Of a DNA stretch of 64,000 nucleotides, positions 37,659 through 46,499 are shown one piece after another. The position numbers and the translations under genes are program-made. The stretch is from positions 37,501 to 101,500 of the forward strand of contig NZ_JAEQND010000016.1 of NCBI RefSeq assembly GCF_016722765.1. The letters are read 5' to 3'. This stretch comes from Ramlibacter alkalitolerans (lineage in GTDB: Bacteria; Pseudomonadota; Gammaproteobacteria; Burkholderiales; Burkholderiaceae_C). Below the pieces are notes generated by a model, which saw nothing but the letters and a program-made list of their open reading frames with translations, searched no databases and was not told the origin of the DNA. Every line of letters starts with the position of its first letter. Position 1 is the first letter of the stretch.

Positions 37659-38582
37659 TTGGCTGAGGCCGCCGCCCAGCCGGGACTGGTCGTCGCGAGC
37701 CACGGCCGCCACTGCCTGGTGGAGTCGCCCGACGGCACGCGCCGCCTGTGCCACGGCCGCGGCAAGAAGAGCCAGGCCGTGGTCGGTGACCGCGTGAAGT
37801 GGCAGACCAGCGGCGACGAAGGCGTGGTCGTCGCGGTGGAGCCGCGCCACAACCTGTTCTATCGCCAGGACGAGATCCGCACCAAGTCCTTCGCCGCCAA
37901 CCTCGACCTGGTGCTGGTGCTGATCGCCGCCGAGCCCGAGTTCTCCGAGATGCAGCTGGCGCGCGCGCTCATCGCCGCCGAAGCGGAGCACATCGCGCCG
38001 CTGATCGCCTTGAACAAGAGCGACCTGGTCGAGCCTTTCGAGCGCGCCTGGGCCCGGCTCATGCCGTACCAGCACATGGGCTACGGTGTGCTGCCGCTGT
38101 CGCTGCGCATGTCGGGGGACACGGACCACGAGCACCTGCTCAAGCACCTGCACGGCAAGACCACGCTGGTGCTCGGCCCCTCCGGCGCCGGCAAGAGCAC
38201 GCTGATCAACCTGCTGGCGCCGCAGGCGCGCGCGTTGACGGGCGAGATCTCGCAGGCGCTGAACTCGGGGCGCCACACGACGACGGCGACGACCTGGTAC
38301 TGGGTCGACGAAGAACGCAGCACCGGCCTCATCGATTCGCCGGGCTTCCAGGAATTCGGCCTGCACCACATCGACAGGATGCAGCTCGCCGGGCTGATGC
38401 CGGACTTCAGGCCGCACGTGGCAGGCTGCAAGTTCTACAACTGCACCCACCTGCACGAGCCCGGCTGCGGCGTCATCGCGGCCGTCGCGCAGGAGCCGGG
38501 CGCGCCTGCAACGCAGATCGCGCCGAGCCGCTACCGCATCTACCGCACGCTCTTCGAGGAGCTGTCACAAGCCCGTTACTAG
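37659..38582 (+). CDS. rsgA: Ribosome small-subunit-dependent GTPase A
   Basis: 307 residues. Late-stage 30S assembly factor with circularly permuted GTPase: an N-terminal OB-fold (1-80), G4 NKSD near 120, then G1 [12 protein letters not shown] near 170 and G3 DSPGFQEF near 225, and the zinc knuckle [14 protein letters not shown] near 270-283. The likely start is TTG at 37659 with GAGGG upstream; no ATG lies in a suitable position. Overlapping context with the peptidase suggests co-transcription. Confidence 0.94.
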   Translation: MAEAAAQPGLVVASHGRHCLVESPDGTRRLCHGRGKKSQAVVGDRVKWQTSGDEGVVVAVEPRHNLFYRQDEIRTKSFAANLDLVLVLIAAEPEFSEMQLARALIAAEAEHIAPLIALNKSDLVEPFERAWARLMPYQHMGYGVLPLSLRMSGDTDHEHLLKHLHGKTTLVLGPSGAGKSTLINLLAPQARALTGEISQALNSGRHTTTATTWYWVDEERSTGLIDSPGFQEFGLHHIDRMQLAGLMPDFRPHVAGCKFYNCTHLHEPGCGVIAAVAQEPGAPATQIAPSRYRIYRTLFEELSQARY

Positions 38583-38641
38583 GCTCAGCCCTTGAGCCTG
38601 CCGGCGCCGCCCTCACCTGGGGACAAAGGGGGCAAGCCACA

Positions 38642-39094
38642 ATGAGCCAGCTGCACGTCGTCTGTCCGCACTGCCACACCACGAACCGCGTTCGCGAGGC
38701 GGACCTGGAGCACGCGCCCGATTGCGGCAGCTGCCATGAGGCCCTGTTCACCGCCCATCCGGTGAACCTGAGCGCGACCGCCTTCGAGCGGCACATCACG
38801 CGCAGCGACCTCCCGGTGCTGGTGGACTTCTGGGCGCCGCGGTGCGGCCCCTGCCGCATGATGGCGCCGGCCTTCGAACAGGCCGCCACCACCCTCGGGC
38901 CGCGCGTGCAGCTGGTGAAGGTGAACACCGACGAGGCGCAGGGCCTGGGCGCGCGGCTGAACATCCGCAGCATTCCGACCATCGCCCTGTTCGTCGGCGG
39001 GCGCGAGGTGGCGCGCCAAGCCGGCGCGATGGGCGCGAGCGACATCGTGAAGTGGACGCGGGCGCAGCTGGTGCGGGCGACGACGGCGGTCTAG
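38642..39094 (+). CDS. trxC: Thioredoxin 2 (zinc-ribbon thioredoxin) with altered active site
   Basis: 150 residues. N-terminal zinc ribbon C8-x2-C11 and C28-x2-C31, characteristic of TrxC, followed by a thioredoxin fold with active site Cys68-Gly-Pro-Cys71, cis-Pro in IRSIPTIALF. Oddity: the residue before the first Cys is Arg67 (WAPRCGPC) instead of the nearly invariant Trp, which would alter substrate contacts and possibly redox potential. The codon is CGG, one base from TGG. It follows rsgA by 59 nt. Confidence 0.93.
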   Translation: MSQLHVVCPHCHTTNRVREADLEHAPDCGSCHEALFTAHPVNLSATAFERHITRSDLPVLVDFWAPRCGPCRMMAPAFEQAATTLGPRVQLVKVNTDEAQGLGARLNIRSIPTIALFVGGREVARQAGAMGASDIVKWTRAQLVRATTAV

Positions 39095-39120
39095 GTTTTT
39101 CGCAGCTTGTCGCGGTTTTC

Positions 39121-39217
39121 GTAGGCTGGCGGTGAGCCGCGCAGCGCGCGAACCCCAGCGTTCGGGGAGCACTTGATCGCTGGGGTTCCGGCGCTTCGCG
39201 CGTCACCGCCAGCCTAC
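39121..39217. repeat. GTAGGCTGG palindromic element, copy 3
   Basis: GTAGGCTGGCGGTGAG opens at 39121 and the matching CGTCACCGCCAGCCTAC closes at 39217; inner GAACCCCAGCG pairs with CGCTGGGGTTC. 97 bp, between the convergent trxC and CobD/CbiB-like genes, where its hairpin could end both transcripts. Confidence 0.85.
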
Positions 39218-39225
39218 GAGCGACG

Positions 39226-40224
39226 CTAGCCTAGTAGACGCGCCAGCGTCAACAACGCCAGCAACACCATCCACAACACCACCGAGCGCCACACCAGGCC
39301 GACGATGCTGCGCAAGTGCGCGACCTCCGCCTCGCGGCCCGGCGTGCTCGCCGTGCCCAGGGGCGGCTCGGCGCCCATGCCGGCGGTCTGGAAGCCCTGC
39401 GAGCCGGTGGGCGCGAACACCGGCTTGAGCGTTTCGCCGCCCAGGCGCACGTTCACCGCACCGGAGGTGGCTGCAAGGATCACGCCGTCGTTGTCGTTCG
39501 GGAAGCGCTGCGCGTAGTTGCGCCAGCAGTCGATCGCTTCCTCGAAGCTGCCGACCACCGCGAACGCGATGGCGGTGATGCGCGCCGGCAGCCAGTCCAC
39601 CGCCGTCCAGGCGCGCGCGGCCGCCGATTGCAGGGCCTCGCTGGCGGGCTGCAGCTGCATGCGGCTGCGATAGCGCCAGTAGCGCGCCACGAATTCGGCC
39701 ATGCGGTACAGCACCGCGCCGGCCGGCCCCAGGCCGAAGGCGGCCAGGATCGAGAACCAGGCCAGCACGCCGAACACGTGGCGGTGCGCGGCCAGCACCG
39801 AGTACTCGATCACGTGGCGCACGATCTCGCTGCGCGGGAGTTCACTCGCATCGACGCGCTGCCACTGCGCCAGCAACTGGCGCGCGCGCGTCTCGTCGCC
39901 GGCCTCGAGCGCGTCGCGGATCGCGGTGAAATGGTGGCTGAACTGGCGAAAGCCCAGGGTGACGTACAGGACCAGCACGCTCCACACCATGGCCGCGGGC
40001 CATCCGAGCGTGAGCGCCAGGGCCCAGTGGATGCCGAGCGCGAGCAGCGCCGGCGCGGCCACCGCGAGCAGCCAGCTCACCCAGCCATGCTGCGGCTTGC
40101 CGGCGTCGAAGTTGCTGCTCACCCAGCGCGCCCACACGCGCAAGCCGGTGTGGATCGCGTTGTGCGCTCCCAGCGGACGCACCTGCTCGATCAGTAGCGC
40201 GAACAGGATCGCGAAGAAGCTCAT
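39226..40224 (-). CDS. CobD/CbiB-family membrane protein
   Basis: 332 residues with four or five membrane segments (FFAILFALLIEQV, LLAVAAPALLALGIHWAL, VFGVLAWFSILAAFGLGPAG, WRSVVLWMVLLALL). WTAVDWLPARITAIAFAVVG and DNDGVILAATSGAVNVRLGG match CobD/CbiB, which attach aminopropanol to cobyric acid; in betaproteobacteria this stand-alone, shorter form is often annotated only as family member. No cobalamin genes are nearby, so a different or ancillary role cannot be excluded. Confidence 0.82.
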   Translation of the reverse strand: MSFFAILFALLIEQVRPLGAHNAIHTGLRVWARWVSSNFDAGKPQHGWVSWLLAVAAPALLALGIHWALALTLGWPAAMVWSVLVLYVTLGFRQFSHHFTAIRDALEAGDETRARQLLAQWQRVDASELPRSEIVRHVIEYSVLAAHRHVFGVLAWFSILAAFGLGPAGAVLYRMAEFVARYWRYRSRMQLQPASEALQSAAARAWTAVDWLPARITAIAFAVVGSFEEAIDCWRNYAQRFPNDNDGVILAATSGAVNVRLGGETLKPVFAPTGSQGFQTAGMGAEPPLGTASTPGREAEVAHLRSIVGLVWRSVVLWMVLLALLTLARLLG

Positions 40225-40259
40225 GGCCCCGGATGATAACGGGGCGGTTCAGGGGCCCT

Positions 40260-40982
40260 TCAGGCGGCCAGGAACCGGTACAGGTTGCGCAGCATCCCCG
40301 CCGTGGCCCCCCAGATGAAACGCTCGCGCCCGGCCTCGTCGCGGTACGGCATCGAGAACCACTCGCGCCGCGTGCCGCTGAATTCGATCGCATGGCGGCG
40401 ATGGTGGGCCGGGTTCATGAGGAAATCGAGGGGCACCTCGAAGGCGTCGTCGACCTCGTGCGCGTTGAGCGCCAGGTGGTAGTCCGCGTGCACGAGGGCG
40501 ATCACCGGCGTGACGATGAACATCGTGCCGGTGGTGTACGTGGGCAGCATGCCCAGCACTTCGGCCAGCGAGCGGTCGAGGCCGATCTCCTCGTGGGCTT
40601 CGCGCAAGGCCGTATCGGCCGCATCGACGTCCGTGTCGTCGCGCTTGCCGCCCGGGAAGGCGACCTGCCCCGAATGCGTGGACAGGTGCGCGGTGCGCTG
40701 CGTGAGCAGCACCATGGGACGTTCGCGCATCACCACCGGCACCAGCACCGCGGCCGCGGCCGTCTTGCGGTCGGTGAAGCGCGGCTCGTCGCGCAGCTCC
40801 GGCTCCCACACCGGCGGCCAGGCGAAACGCTGGCGCAGCGCCTCGGGCGTCAGCCGCTGCGCATCGACGGCCGGCAGGTGGTCGTCGCGGGCGACGACCG
40901 GCACCTCGCGCGGGTCGAAATTGGGCAGCTTCGACAGCGGCGTGTCCGGCGGGATGGCGGCGGAAGGATCGATGGGCGGCAT
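40260..40982 (-). CDS. CoA pyrophosphatase, Nudix family (NudL-like)
   Basis: 240 residues. The Nudix box runs from GGKRDDTDVDAADTALREAH to EEIGL near residues 100-123 and is preceded by VAFPGGK; the UPF0035 motif typical of CoA pyrophosphatases (LTQRTAHLSTHSGQVAFPGG) is present. It hydrolyses CoA or its oxidised forms to phosphopantetheine and ADP. It is separated from rplS by the operon terminator and is read in the same direction, so it likely has its own promoter within or after the hairpin. Confidence 0.92.
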   Translation of the reverse strand: MPPIDPSAAIPPDTPLSKLPNFDPREVPVVARDDHLPAVDAQRLTPEALRQRFAWPPVWEPELRDEPRFTDRKTAAAAVLVPVVMRERPMVLLTQRTAHLSTHSGQVAFPGGKRDDTDVDAADTALREAHEEIGLDRSLAEVLGMLPTYTTGTMFIVTPVIALVHADYHLALNAHEVDDAFEVPLDFLMNPAHHRRHAIEFSGTRREWFSMPYRDEAGRERFIWGATAGMLRNLYRFLAA

Positions 40983-40992
40983 GGGGGCGGCA

Positions 40993-41036
40993 GGAAAAGA
41001 AAAACCGCCGCGAGCTCTTCGAGCCGGCGGCGGTTG
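40993..41036 (-). terminator. Rho-independent terminator of the rpsP-rplS operon
   Basis: On the minus strand a stem CCGCCGCCGGCTCG / CGAGCTCGCGGCGG (one bulge) is followed by TTTTTCTTTTC. It begins 18 nt after the rplS stop. Stem length and T run are both convincing. Confidence 0.85.
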
Positions 41037-41054
41037 TTCGCGAGGGCGCTGCGT

Positions 41055-41435
41055 TTACTCCGCGGCAGGCGCCTTCTCGCGGTGGGCCAGCTTTTCCTTG
41101 ATGCGGGCCGACTTGCCGGAGCGCTCGCGCAGGTAGTACAGCTTGGCGCGGCGCACGTCGCCGCGGCGCTTGACTTCGACGCCGGCGATCAGCGGGCTGT
41201 AGGTCTGGAACGTGCGCTCCACGCCTTCACCGCTGGAGATCTTGCGCACCGTGAAGGCGCTGTTCAGACCGCGGTTGCGCTTGGCGATCACCACGCCTTC
41301 GTAGGCCTGCACGCGCTTGCGGTTGCCTTCGACGACGTTCACCGAGACGATGACGGTATCGCCGGGGGCGAAGGCCGGGATGTTCTTGCCCAGGCGGGCG
41401 ATTTCCTCTTGTTCGAGGGTCTGGATCAGGTTCAT
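41055..41435 (-). CDS. rplS: 50S ribosomal protein L19
   Basis: 126 residues, slightly longer than E. coli L19 (115) owing to a charged Lys/Ala/Glu tail. [40 protein letters not shown] and the [11 protein letters not shown] region are family-typical; the protein lies at the 30S-50S interface. Last gene of rpsP-rimM-trmD-rplS, but 131 nt separate it from trmD and a promoter-like TATAAT overlaps the trmD stop, so it can probably be expressed independently. Confidence 0.97.
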   Translation of the reverse strand: MNLIQTLEQEEIARLGKNIPAFAPGDTVIVSVNVVEGNRKRVQAYEGVVIAKRNRGLNSAFTVRKISSGEGVERTFQTYSPLIAGVEVKRRGDVRRAKLYYLRERSGKSARIKEKLAHREKAPAAE

Positions 41436-41565
41436 GGCTGCCTCAGCGATCTTGCCCGCGCTGCACCGCAACGCGAAAGGCGTTGCTTCTGGCTGTGTCC
41501 TGGCTTCGCTGCATCCACAGGGGAAAGCGGCTCGGACGGCCGGGTAGAGGATCGGAAAACCCGCG

Positions 41566-41571
41566 ATTATA
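41566..41571 (-). promoter_or_regulatory. -10 element of a separate rplS promoter
   Basis: TATAAT on the minus strand followed by CGCGGG, overlapping the trmD stop codon and 131 nt upstream of rplS. The following GC-rich discriminator is that expected for stringently controlled promoters. The same 12-mer TATAATCGCGGG lies upstream of rpsP. The -35 match is poor. Confidence 0.5.
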
Positions 41572-42310
41572 GCGTGCGCAGGAAATCCTCGTCGGCGCGG
41601 GTCAGCCGGCCGGCGGCACGGGCGGCGGAAAGCAGGTCCGGCCGGTGCCGGGCGGTGATCGCCAGCCGCTGCGTGCGCCGCCAGTCGGCGATGCGGGCAT
41701 GGTGGCCGGAAAGCAGTTCTTCCGGCACCTTCAGCCCGTTCCATTCTTCCGGACGGGTGTAGTGCGGGCAATCGAGCAGGCCGTCCAGCGCCGGATTGAA
41801 GCTGTCTTCCTGGTGGCTGCCGGCGTCGTTGAGCACGCCGGGCTGCAGGCGGGCCACGGCGTCCAGCAGCGCCATGGCGGCGATTTCGCCACCGGACAGC
41901 ACGAAGTCGCCCAGGCTCAGCTGCAGGTCGACCTCGGTATCGACGAAGCGCTGGTCGACGCCTTCGTAGCGGCCGCACAGCAGGACGGCGCCGGCACCGG
42001 CGGACCAGCGCTCGACGCCCGCATGGTCGAGCCGCTCGCCGATGGGGGAAAAAAGCACGACCGGCGCAGCGTCGTCGCGGTCCGCCTTCACGGCGGCCAG
42101 GCAGCGCGCCAGGGGCTCGGCCAGCATCACCATCCCGGGACCGCCGCCGAACGGACGGTCGTCGACGCGCCGGTAGTTGCCCTCGGCGTAGTCTCGCAAC
42201 TGCCACAGGCGCACGTCGACCTGCCTCGTCTCGAACGCGCGGCGCGTCACGCCGGCGGCCAGGAAGGGCGCGAACAGTTCCGGAAACAGGGTGACGACGT
42301 CGAAGCGCAT
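41567..42310 (-). CDS. trmD: tRNA (guanine-37 N1) methyltransferase
   Basis: 247 residues. SPOUT-class enzyme that methylates G37 of tRNAs reading CNN codons and prevents frameshifting. [14 protein letters not shown] at the N-terminus, [13 protein letters not shown], the SAM trefoil-knot segment [13 protein letters not shown], and [12 protein letters not shown] with the catalytic Asp are present. ATG at 42310 lies 7 nt from the rimM stop. Normal length for the family. Confidence 0.97.
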   Translation of the reverse strand: MRFDVVTLFPELFAPFLAAGVTRRAFETRQVDVRLWQLRDYAEGNYRRVDDRPFGGGPGMVMLAEPLARCLAAVKADRDDAAPVVLFSPIGERLDHAGVERWSAGAGAVLLCGRYEGVDQRFVDTEVDLQLSLGDFVLSGGEIAAMALLDAVARLQPGVLNDAGSHQEDSFNPALDGLLDCPHYTRPEEWNGLKVPEELLSGHHARIADWRRTQRLAITARHRPDLLSAARAAGRLTRADEDFLRTL

Positions 42311-42317
42311 GTTCGAC

Positions 42318-42926
42318 TCAATAGTCGGCCTGCCAGTCGACCTCGATGCGGCGGGCGTGCAGGTCGACCTTGTCGACGTAGGCACTCACGAAGGGCAGCA
42401 TGCGTTCCTGCGGCTTGCCGCCCTCCTCGTATTCCACCACCAGCACCGTCTGCGGGCCGGTGGACATGAGGTCCTTGACGCGGCCCAGGTGCACGCCCTC
42501 GCGGTTGAACACCTCCAGGCCGAGCAGGTCGACCCAGTAGAACTCGTCCTCGGGGGCGGTGGGGAAGGAGGAGCGGGGCACGAAGATGCGCGCGCCCTTG
42601 AGCAGTTCGGCGGTGGCGCGGTCCTCGATGCCGTCGACGCGCGCCACGATGGAGTCGGAGTGCTCCTTGGCCTCGCGCACGCGCAGCAGCAGCGTGCCGG
42701 CGAACGCCTGCGGCCCGCGCTCGGTGGGCTGCAGGTACCAGCGCTTGGTGGAGAACAGCGCCTGCGGATCGGCGCTGTGGGGCAGGACCTTGAACCAGCC
42801 CCTGACGCCCCAGGCGTCGAGGATGCGCCCGACTTCGATGGCATCCGCGGGCAGTTCCGCGGGCTCGATGTCCGAAGGCAGCCTCGGCGCTGCCGGACCG
42901 CCGGGCGCGGCCAATCGAAACCTCAA
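42318..42926 (-). CDS. rimM: 16S rRNA processing protein RimM
   Basis: 202 residues, 30S maturation factor acting on the head near S19. N-terminal barrel with [19 protein letters not shown]-terminal PRC barrel with [14 protein letters not shown] and [13 protein letters not shown]. It carries about 30 extra N-terminal residues. The start is probably the TTG at 42926, which overlaps the rpsP stop by 4 nt (TTGA) and implies coupling; no ATG lies before the conserved part. Confidence 0.92.
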   Translation of the reverse strand: MRFRLAAPGGPAAPRLPSDIEPAELPADAIEVGRILDAWGVRGWFKVLPHSADPQALFSTKRWYLQPTERGPQAFAGTLLLRVREAKEHSDSIVARVDGIEDRATAELLKGARIFVPRSSFPTAPEDEFYWVDLLGLEVFNREGVHLGRVKDLMSTGPQTVLVVEYEEGGKPQERMLPFVSAYVDKVDLHARRIEVDWQADY

Positions 42927-43210
42927 GCCGCGGCGGCGGCGGGGGCTTCGGCAGCGGCGGCCGGCGCCTGGCCCGCGGCGTCCTTCAGCAGGCGCTCGAC
43001 GGTCGGGGAGGCCTGGGCGCCCACGCCGCGCCAGTACGTCAGGCGGTCCTGCGCGATGCGCAGCTTCTCTTCGCCGTCCTTGGCGACCGGGTTGTAGAAA
43101 CCCAGGCGCTCGATGAAGCGGCCGTCACGGCGCACGCGCTTGTCGGCGACGACGATGTTGTAGAACGGACGGTGCTTGGCGCCGCCGCGGGAGAGTCGGA
43201 TCACGACCAT
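42923..43210 (-). CDS. rpsP: 30S ribosomal protein S16
   Basis: 95 residues. [20 protein letters not shown] and [20 protein letters not shown] are the usual S16 sequence; the last 15 residues form an Ala-rich tail. First gene of the rpsP-rimM-trmD-rplS operon. AAGGATAAATC precedes the ATG at 43210. The promoter -10 TATAAT is 112 nt upstream, leaving a leader with room for autoregulation. Confidence 0.97.
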   Translation of the reverse strand: MVVIRLSRGGAKHRPFYNIVVADKRVRRDGRFIERLGFYNPVAKDGEEKLRIAQDRLTYWRGVGAQASPTVERLLKDAAGQAPAAAAEAPAAAAA

Positions 43211-43321
43211 GATTTATCCTTCGGGTGGATGAGCGCTCCATCCCGGAGCGCAATGAATTTTTTCCCGGCGTTGAGACACGCGACTTGACCACCCGGCCAG
43301 CGACACGCCGAAAAGCCCGCG

Positions 43322-43327
43322 ATTATA
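43322..43327 (-). promoter_or_regulatory. -10 element of the rpsP operon promoter
   Basis: Perfect TATAAT on the minus strand, then CGCGGGCTTTTC. The start-proximal GC-rich discriminator suggests ppGpp/DksA control. It overlaps the 5' region of the divergent GNAT gene, whose ATG is at 43342. The -35 (around ATTCAG) is weak. Confidence 0.6.
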
Positions 43328-43341
43328 ACTTCTTCTTCCCT

Positions 43342-43875
43342 ATGCTGAATTTGCGGCCGAGCACCGAAGCCGACGTCCCGGCGATCACCGCCATCTATGC
43401 CCACCACGTCCTGCACGGAACCGGCACCTTCGAGACCACGGCGCCCGCCGAGGCCGAGATGGCGGCGCGCCGCGCCGACGTTCTTGCCAAGGGCCTGCCC
43501 TACCTGGTGGCCGACCAGGGCGGGCGGGTGCTGGGCTTTGCCTACTGCCAGTGGTTCAAGCCGCGGCCGGCCTATCGCTTCTCCGCCGAGGACTCGATCT
43601 ACCTCGACCCCGACGCGGCCGGCCAGCGCATCGGCAACAAGCTCCTGGGCGAACTGACCCGCCAAGCCGAGGCCGTGGGCCTGCGCAAGCTGATCGCCGT
43701 GATCGGCGACTCCGACAACGTGCGCTCGATCGGCGTGCACCGCGCCGTGGGCTTCCGCCATGTCGGCACGATCGAATCCTGCGGCTGGAAATTCGGCCGC
43801 TGGCTGGACATCGTGCTGATGGAGAAATCGCTCGGCGAGGGCAACCGCACGGCACCCGAGCCGCAGCCGAAGTGA
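43342..43875 (+). CDS. GNAT N-acetyltransferase (phosphinothricin/methionine-sulfoximine type)
   Basis: 177 residues. LRPSTEADVPAITAIYAHHV, TFETTAP, the beta4 segment VLGFAYCQWFKPRPAYRF and the acetyl-CoA loop DAAGQRIGNKLLGEL followed by NVRSIGVHRAVGFRHVGT place it with PAT/MddA enzymes that acetylate phosphinothricin, methionine sulfoximine or similar amines. ATG at 43342 chosen at the start of the conserved first strand. Its stop overlaps the next gene start by 4 nt. Confidence 0.9.
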   Translation: MLNLRPSTEADVPAITAIYAHHVLHGTGTFETTAPAEAEMAARRADVLAKGLPYLVADQGGRVLGFAYCQWFKPRPAYRFSAEDSIYLDPDAAGQRIGNKLLGELTRQAEAVGLRKLIAVIGDSDNVRSIGVHRAVGFRHVGTIESCGWKFGRWLDIVLMEKSLGEGNRTAPEPQPK

Positions 43876-44318
43876 AGAGCAAGACGCTGGCGGCGTGGCT
43901 CGCCTTCCTGGGCGGCCCGCTGGGGCTGCACCGCTTCTACCTGCACGGATTCGGCGACTGGATCGGCTGGCTGCTGCCGATCCCCACCGCGCTGGGCCTC
44001 TACGGCGTGGAGCGGGTGCAGCAGTTCGGGCAGGACGACGTCCTGAGCTGGTGGCTGGTTCCGCTGCTGGGCTTCACGATCGCCGGCTGCTGCCTCAACG
44101 CGATCGTGTACGGCCTCATGCCCACGGAGAAGTGGAACGCCCGCTTCAACGCCGCTGCGGCGCCGGAAGCGGAGTCCGGCGCCACGCACTGGGGAACGGT
44201 GTTCGCCATCGCGCTGTCGCTGGCGATCGGCGCCGGGGTGCTGATGGCGAGCCTCGCCTTCAGCTTCCAGCGCTATTTCGAGGTCCAGGTGGAGGAAGGG
44301 CGGCGGATCAGCGAGTAG
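43872..44318 (+). CDS. TM2-domain-like small membrane protein
   Basis: 148 residues. The opening KSKTLAAWLAFLGGPLGLHRFYLHG is the TM2-domain pattern (short hydrophobic helix, G-x-x-G-x-HRFY). Four membrane segments follow in total (GWLLPIPTALGLYG, WWLVPLLGFTIAGCCLNAI, TVFAIALSLAIGAGVLMASL). Function unknown. GTG at 43872 overlaps the GNAT stop (GTGA), implying translational coupling, though a link between acetyltransferase and membrane protein is not obvious. Confidence 0.8.
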   Translation: MKSKTLAAWLAFLGGPLGLHRFYLHGFGDWIGWLLPIPTALGLYGVERVQQFGQDDVLSWWLVPLLGFTIAGCCLNAIVYGLMPTEKWNARFNAAAAPEAESGATHWGTVFAIALSLAIGAGVLMASLAFSFQRYFEVQVEEGRRISE

Positions 44319-44352
44319 GCGCGGAGAAGGGGCGCTCGCGCCCCTCCCTGGG

Positions 44353-44370
44353 TCCCCGCCTGCGCGGGGA
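44353..44370. repeat. TCCCCGC short palindrome
   Basis: TCCCCGC-CTGC-GCGGGGA followed by TGACG, resembling a short hairpin repeat common in Burkholderiales and other proteobacteria (from memory). It lies between the convergent TM2 and phosphate-transporter genes and may serve as a two-way terminator. Confidence 0.6.
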
Positions 44371-44383
44371 TGACGCTTTCGCC

Positions 44384-45394
44384 TCAGAACATCTGCAGGC
44401 TGACCCAGTACGCGATCGCGGCGACGAAGGCGCTGGCGGGGATGGTGAAGATCCAGGCCCAGATGATGTTGCCGGCCACGCCCCAGCGCACCGCGCTCAT
44501 GCGCTGCGTGGAGCCCACGCCCACGATGGCGCCGGTGATGGTGTGCGTGGTGGACACCGGAATGCCCAGCCCGGTGGCGATGAACAGCGTCATGGCGCCG
44601 CCCGTTTCGGCGCAGAAGCCGCCCACCGGCTTGAGCTTGGTGATGCGCTGCCCCATGGTCTTGACGATGCGCCAGCCGCCGAACATGGTGCCCAGGCCCA
44701 TCGCGGTGTAGCAGCCGGCGATCACCCAGGTCGGCGGCGTGCCCGCGCCCACCGCCACGTGGCCGGTGGCGATCAGCAGCATCCAGATGATGCCGATCGT
44801 CTTCTGCGAGTCGTTGCCGCCGTGGCCCAGGCTGTACGCCCCGGCCGAGAGCAGCTGCAGGCGGCGGAACCACTTGTCCACGCGCGAGGGCCGGGTGGAG
44901 CGGAAGATGTTGGACACCACCGCCATCATGAAGGAGCCGAGCACGAACCCCATCAGCGGCGAGACGAAGATGAAGATCACGGTCTTCCAGATGCCGGCGG
45001 CGATCAGCGCGTGCGCGCCGGTCTTGGCGATCACGGCACCGCAGATGCCGCCGATCAGCGCATGGGAGGAACTGCTCGGGATGCCGTACCACCAGGTGAT
45101 CACGTTCCAGGTGATGGCACCGGCCAGCGCGCCGAACACCACGTGCGTGTCGACGATGCCCGGCTCGACGATGCCCTTGCCCACCGTCGCCGCCACGCTC
45201 AGGTGGAACATGAAGACCGCCACCACGTTGAAGAACGCGGCGAACACCACGGCCTGCGTCGGCTTCAGCACGCCGGTGGAGACCACCGTCGCGATCGAGT
45301 TGGCGGCGTCGTGGAACCCGTTCATGAAGTCGAACAGGAAAGCGACGACCACCAGCATCACCACGACCCAGAGGGCCGTCTGCGTCACTACCAT
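44384..45394 (-). CDS. Low-affinity inorganic phosphate transporter (Pit family)
   Basis: 336 residues, about ten membrane helices. The PitA family repeat motif is seen twice: DFMNGFHDAANSIATVV near 20 and SLGHGGNDSQKTIG near 190; GIPSSSSHALIGG and IPVSTTHTITGAIVG are the paired re-entrant loops. Metal-phosphate:proton symport into the cytoplasm. ATG at 45394. It starts 11 nt after the DUF47 gene stop, the standard PhoU-like/Pit pair. Confidence 0.94.
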   Translation of the reverse strand: MVVTQTALWVVVMLVVVAFLFDFMNGFHDAANSIATVVSTGVLKPTQAVVFAAFFNVVAVFMFHLSVAATVGKGIVEPGIVDTHVVFGALAGAITWNVITWWYGIPSSSSHALIGGICGAVIAKTGAHALIAAGIWKTVIFIFVSPLMGFVLGSFMMAVVSNIFRSTRPSRVDKWFRRLQLLSAGAYSLGHGGNDSQKTIGIIWMLLIATGHVAVGAGTPPTWVIAGCYTAMGLGTMFGGWRIVKTMGQRITKLKPVGGFCAETGGAMTLFIATGLGIPVSTTHTITGAIVGVGSTQRMSAVRWGVAGNIIWAWIFTIPASAFVAAIAYWVSLQMF

Positions 45395-45405
45395 CGGGTG
45401 CCGCC

Positions 45406-46053
45406 TCAGGAGTTCTCGAGCACGATGCCTTCGACGACGTTGGCCACGTCCTCGCACTTGTCGGTGATCGTCTCCAGCAGCTCGTAGATCGCCTTGAGCT
45501 TGATCACCTCGCGCACGTCCGGCTCCTCCCGGAACAGCTTGCTCATGGCGGAACGCATCACCCGGTCGGCTTCCGATTCGATCTTGTCGATCTCCTCGCA
45601 GGTCTTGAGCGCCGCCTGCGCCGTGTTGTGGTCGGACAGCTTGGACAGGTGCGACACCGCCTCCTGCACCTGCTCGCAGCAGCGCACGCTGAGCTCGGTG
45701 AGGCGGGTGATTTCCGCCGTCATGTGCCGCACGTCGTACAGCGCCATCGTCTCGGCCGAGTCCTGGATCAGGTCGGCGACGTCGTCCATGGTGTTGATCA
45801 GCGTGTGGATCTGCTCGCGGTCGATGGGCGTGATGAAGGTCGAGTGGATCAGGCGGTTGACTTCATGCGTCACCTTGTCGGCCGAACGCTCCGCGTGGTC
45901 CACTTCACGATTGTGCTGGTCGCGCAGGTTGGCGTCGTTGTAGTTGGCCACCAGGCGCGCGAAAGCGTGGGCCGCCTCGACGATCCGCTCCGCGTGCTGG
46001 TTGAACATTTCGAAGAAGTTGCCTTCTTTCGGGAGCAGTTTCTTGAAGAGCAT
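45406..46053 (-). CDS. DUF47 / PhoU-like phosphate transport regulator
   Basis: 215 residues, all helical. FEMFNQHAERIVEAAHAFARL, EVDHAERSADKVTHEVNRL (the metal-binding E/DxxxD type motif), FITPIDREQIHTLINTMDDV and the second copy KIESEADRVM are characteristic. Such proteins regulate the adjacent Pit transporter. ATG at 46053 with GGAGCACC upstream. Cytosolic; no signal. Confidence 0.92.
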   Translation of the reverse strand: MLFKKLLPKEGNFFEMFNQHAERIVEAAHAFARLVANYNDANLRDQHNREVDHAERSADKVTHEVNRLIHSTFITPIDREQIHTLINTMDDVADLIQDSAETMALYDVRHMTAEITRLTELSVRCCEQVQEAVSHLSKLSDHNTAQAALKTCEEIDKIESEADRVMRSAMSKLFREEPDVREVIKLKAIYELLETITDKCEDVANVVEGIVLENS

Positions 46054-46127
46054 GGGTGCTCCGGGAAGGAGAGGTGTTGTTGTCGGGTCCGCGGGCGAGT
46101 TTACCCGCCGCCCCCCGGGCTGCCCCT

Positions 46128-46499
46128 TTACCCGTTGCGGAATATGAAATACACGGCGCCGACCATGCACAGCGCCGCCCAGAGGTAGTCCAGTTTCAGC
46201 GGCACCTTCAGGAAATAGACGGAAAACGGCAGGAACACGCCCAGCGTGATCACTTCCTGCATGATCTTGAGCTGGCCGACGCTGTAGCCGGCCCGCTGGA
46301 AGCCGATGCGGTTGGCGGGCACCTGCAGCAGGTACTCGGCCAGCGCGATGCCCCAGCTCACGAAGGCGGCGACGTACCAGGGCGCCGTCGCGAGGCTGCG
46401 CAGGTGGCCGTACCAGGCGAAGGTCATGAACACGTTGGAGGCGATGAGCAGCAGGATGGTCTGCAGCGACAGCGGAACGAAGGTGGAAAGCGCGGCCAT
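46128..46499 (-). CDS. DMT-superfamily small membrane protein (DUF486)
   Basis: 123 residues, four membrane helices. FVPLSLQTILLLIASNVFMT, FAWYGHLR, EYLLQVPANRIG and QLKIMQEVITLGVFLPFSVY are highly conserved in this EmrE-like family. Transport substrate unknown. ATG at 46499; the pseudouridine synthase start lies on the opposite strand overlapping or adjoining it, so the two promoters must overlap the coding ends. Confidence 0.9.
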   Translation of the reverse strand: MAALSTFVPLSLQTILLLIASNVFMTFAWYGHLRSLATAPWYVAAFVSWGIALAEYLLQVPANRIGFQRAGYSVGQLKIMQEVITLGVFLPFSVYFLKVPLKLDYLWAALCMVGAVYFIFRNG

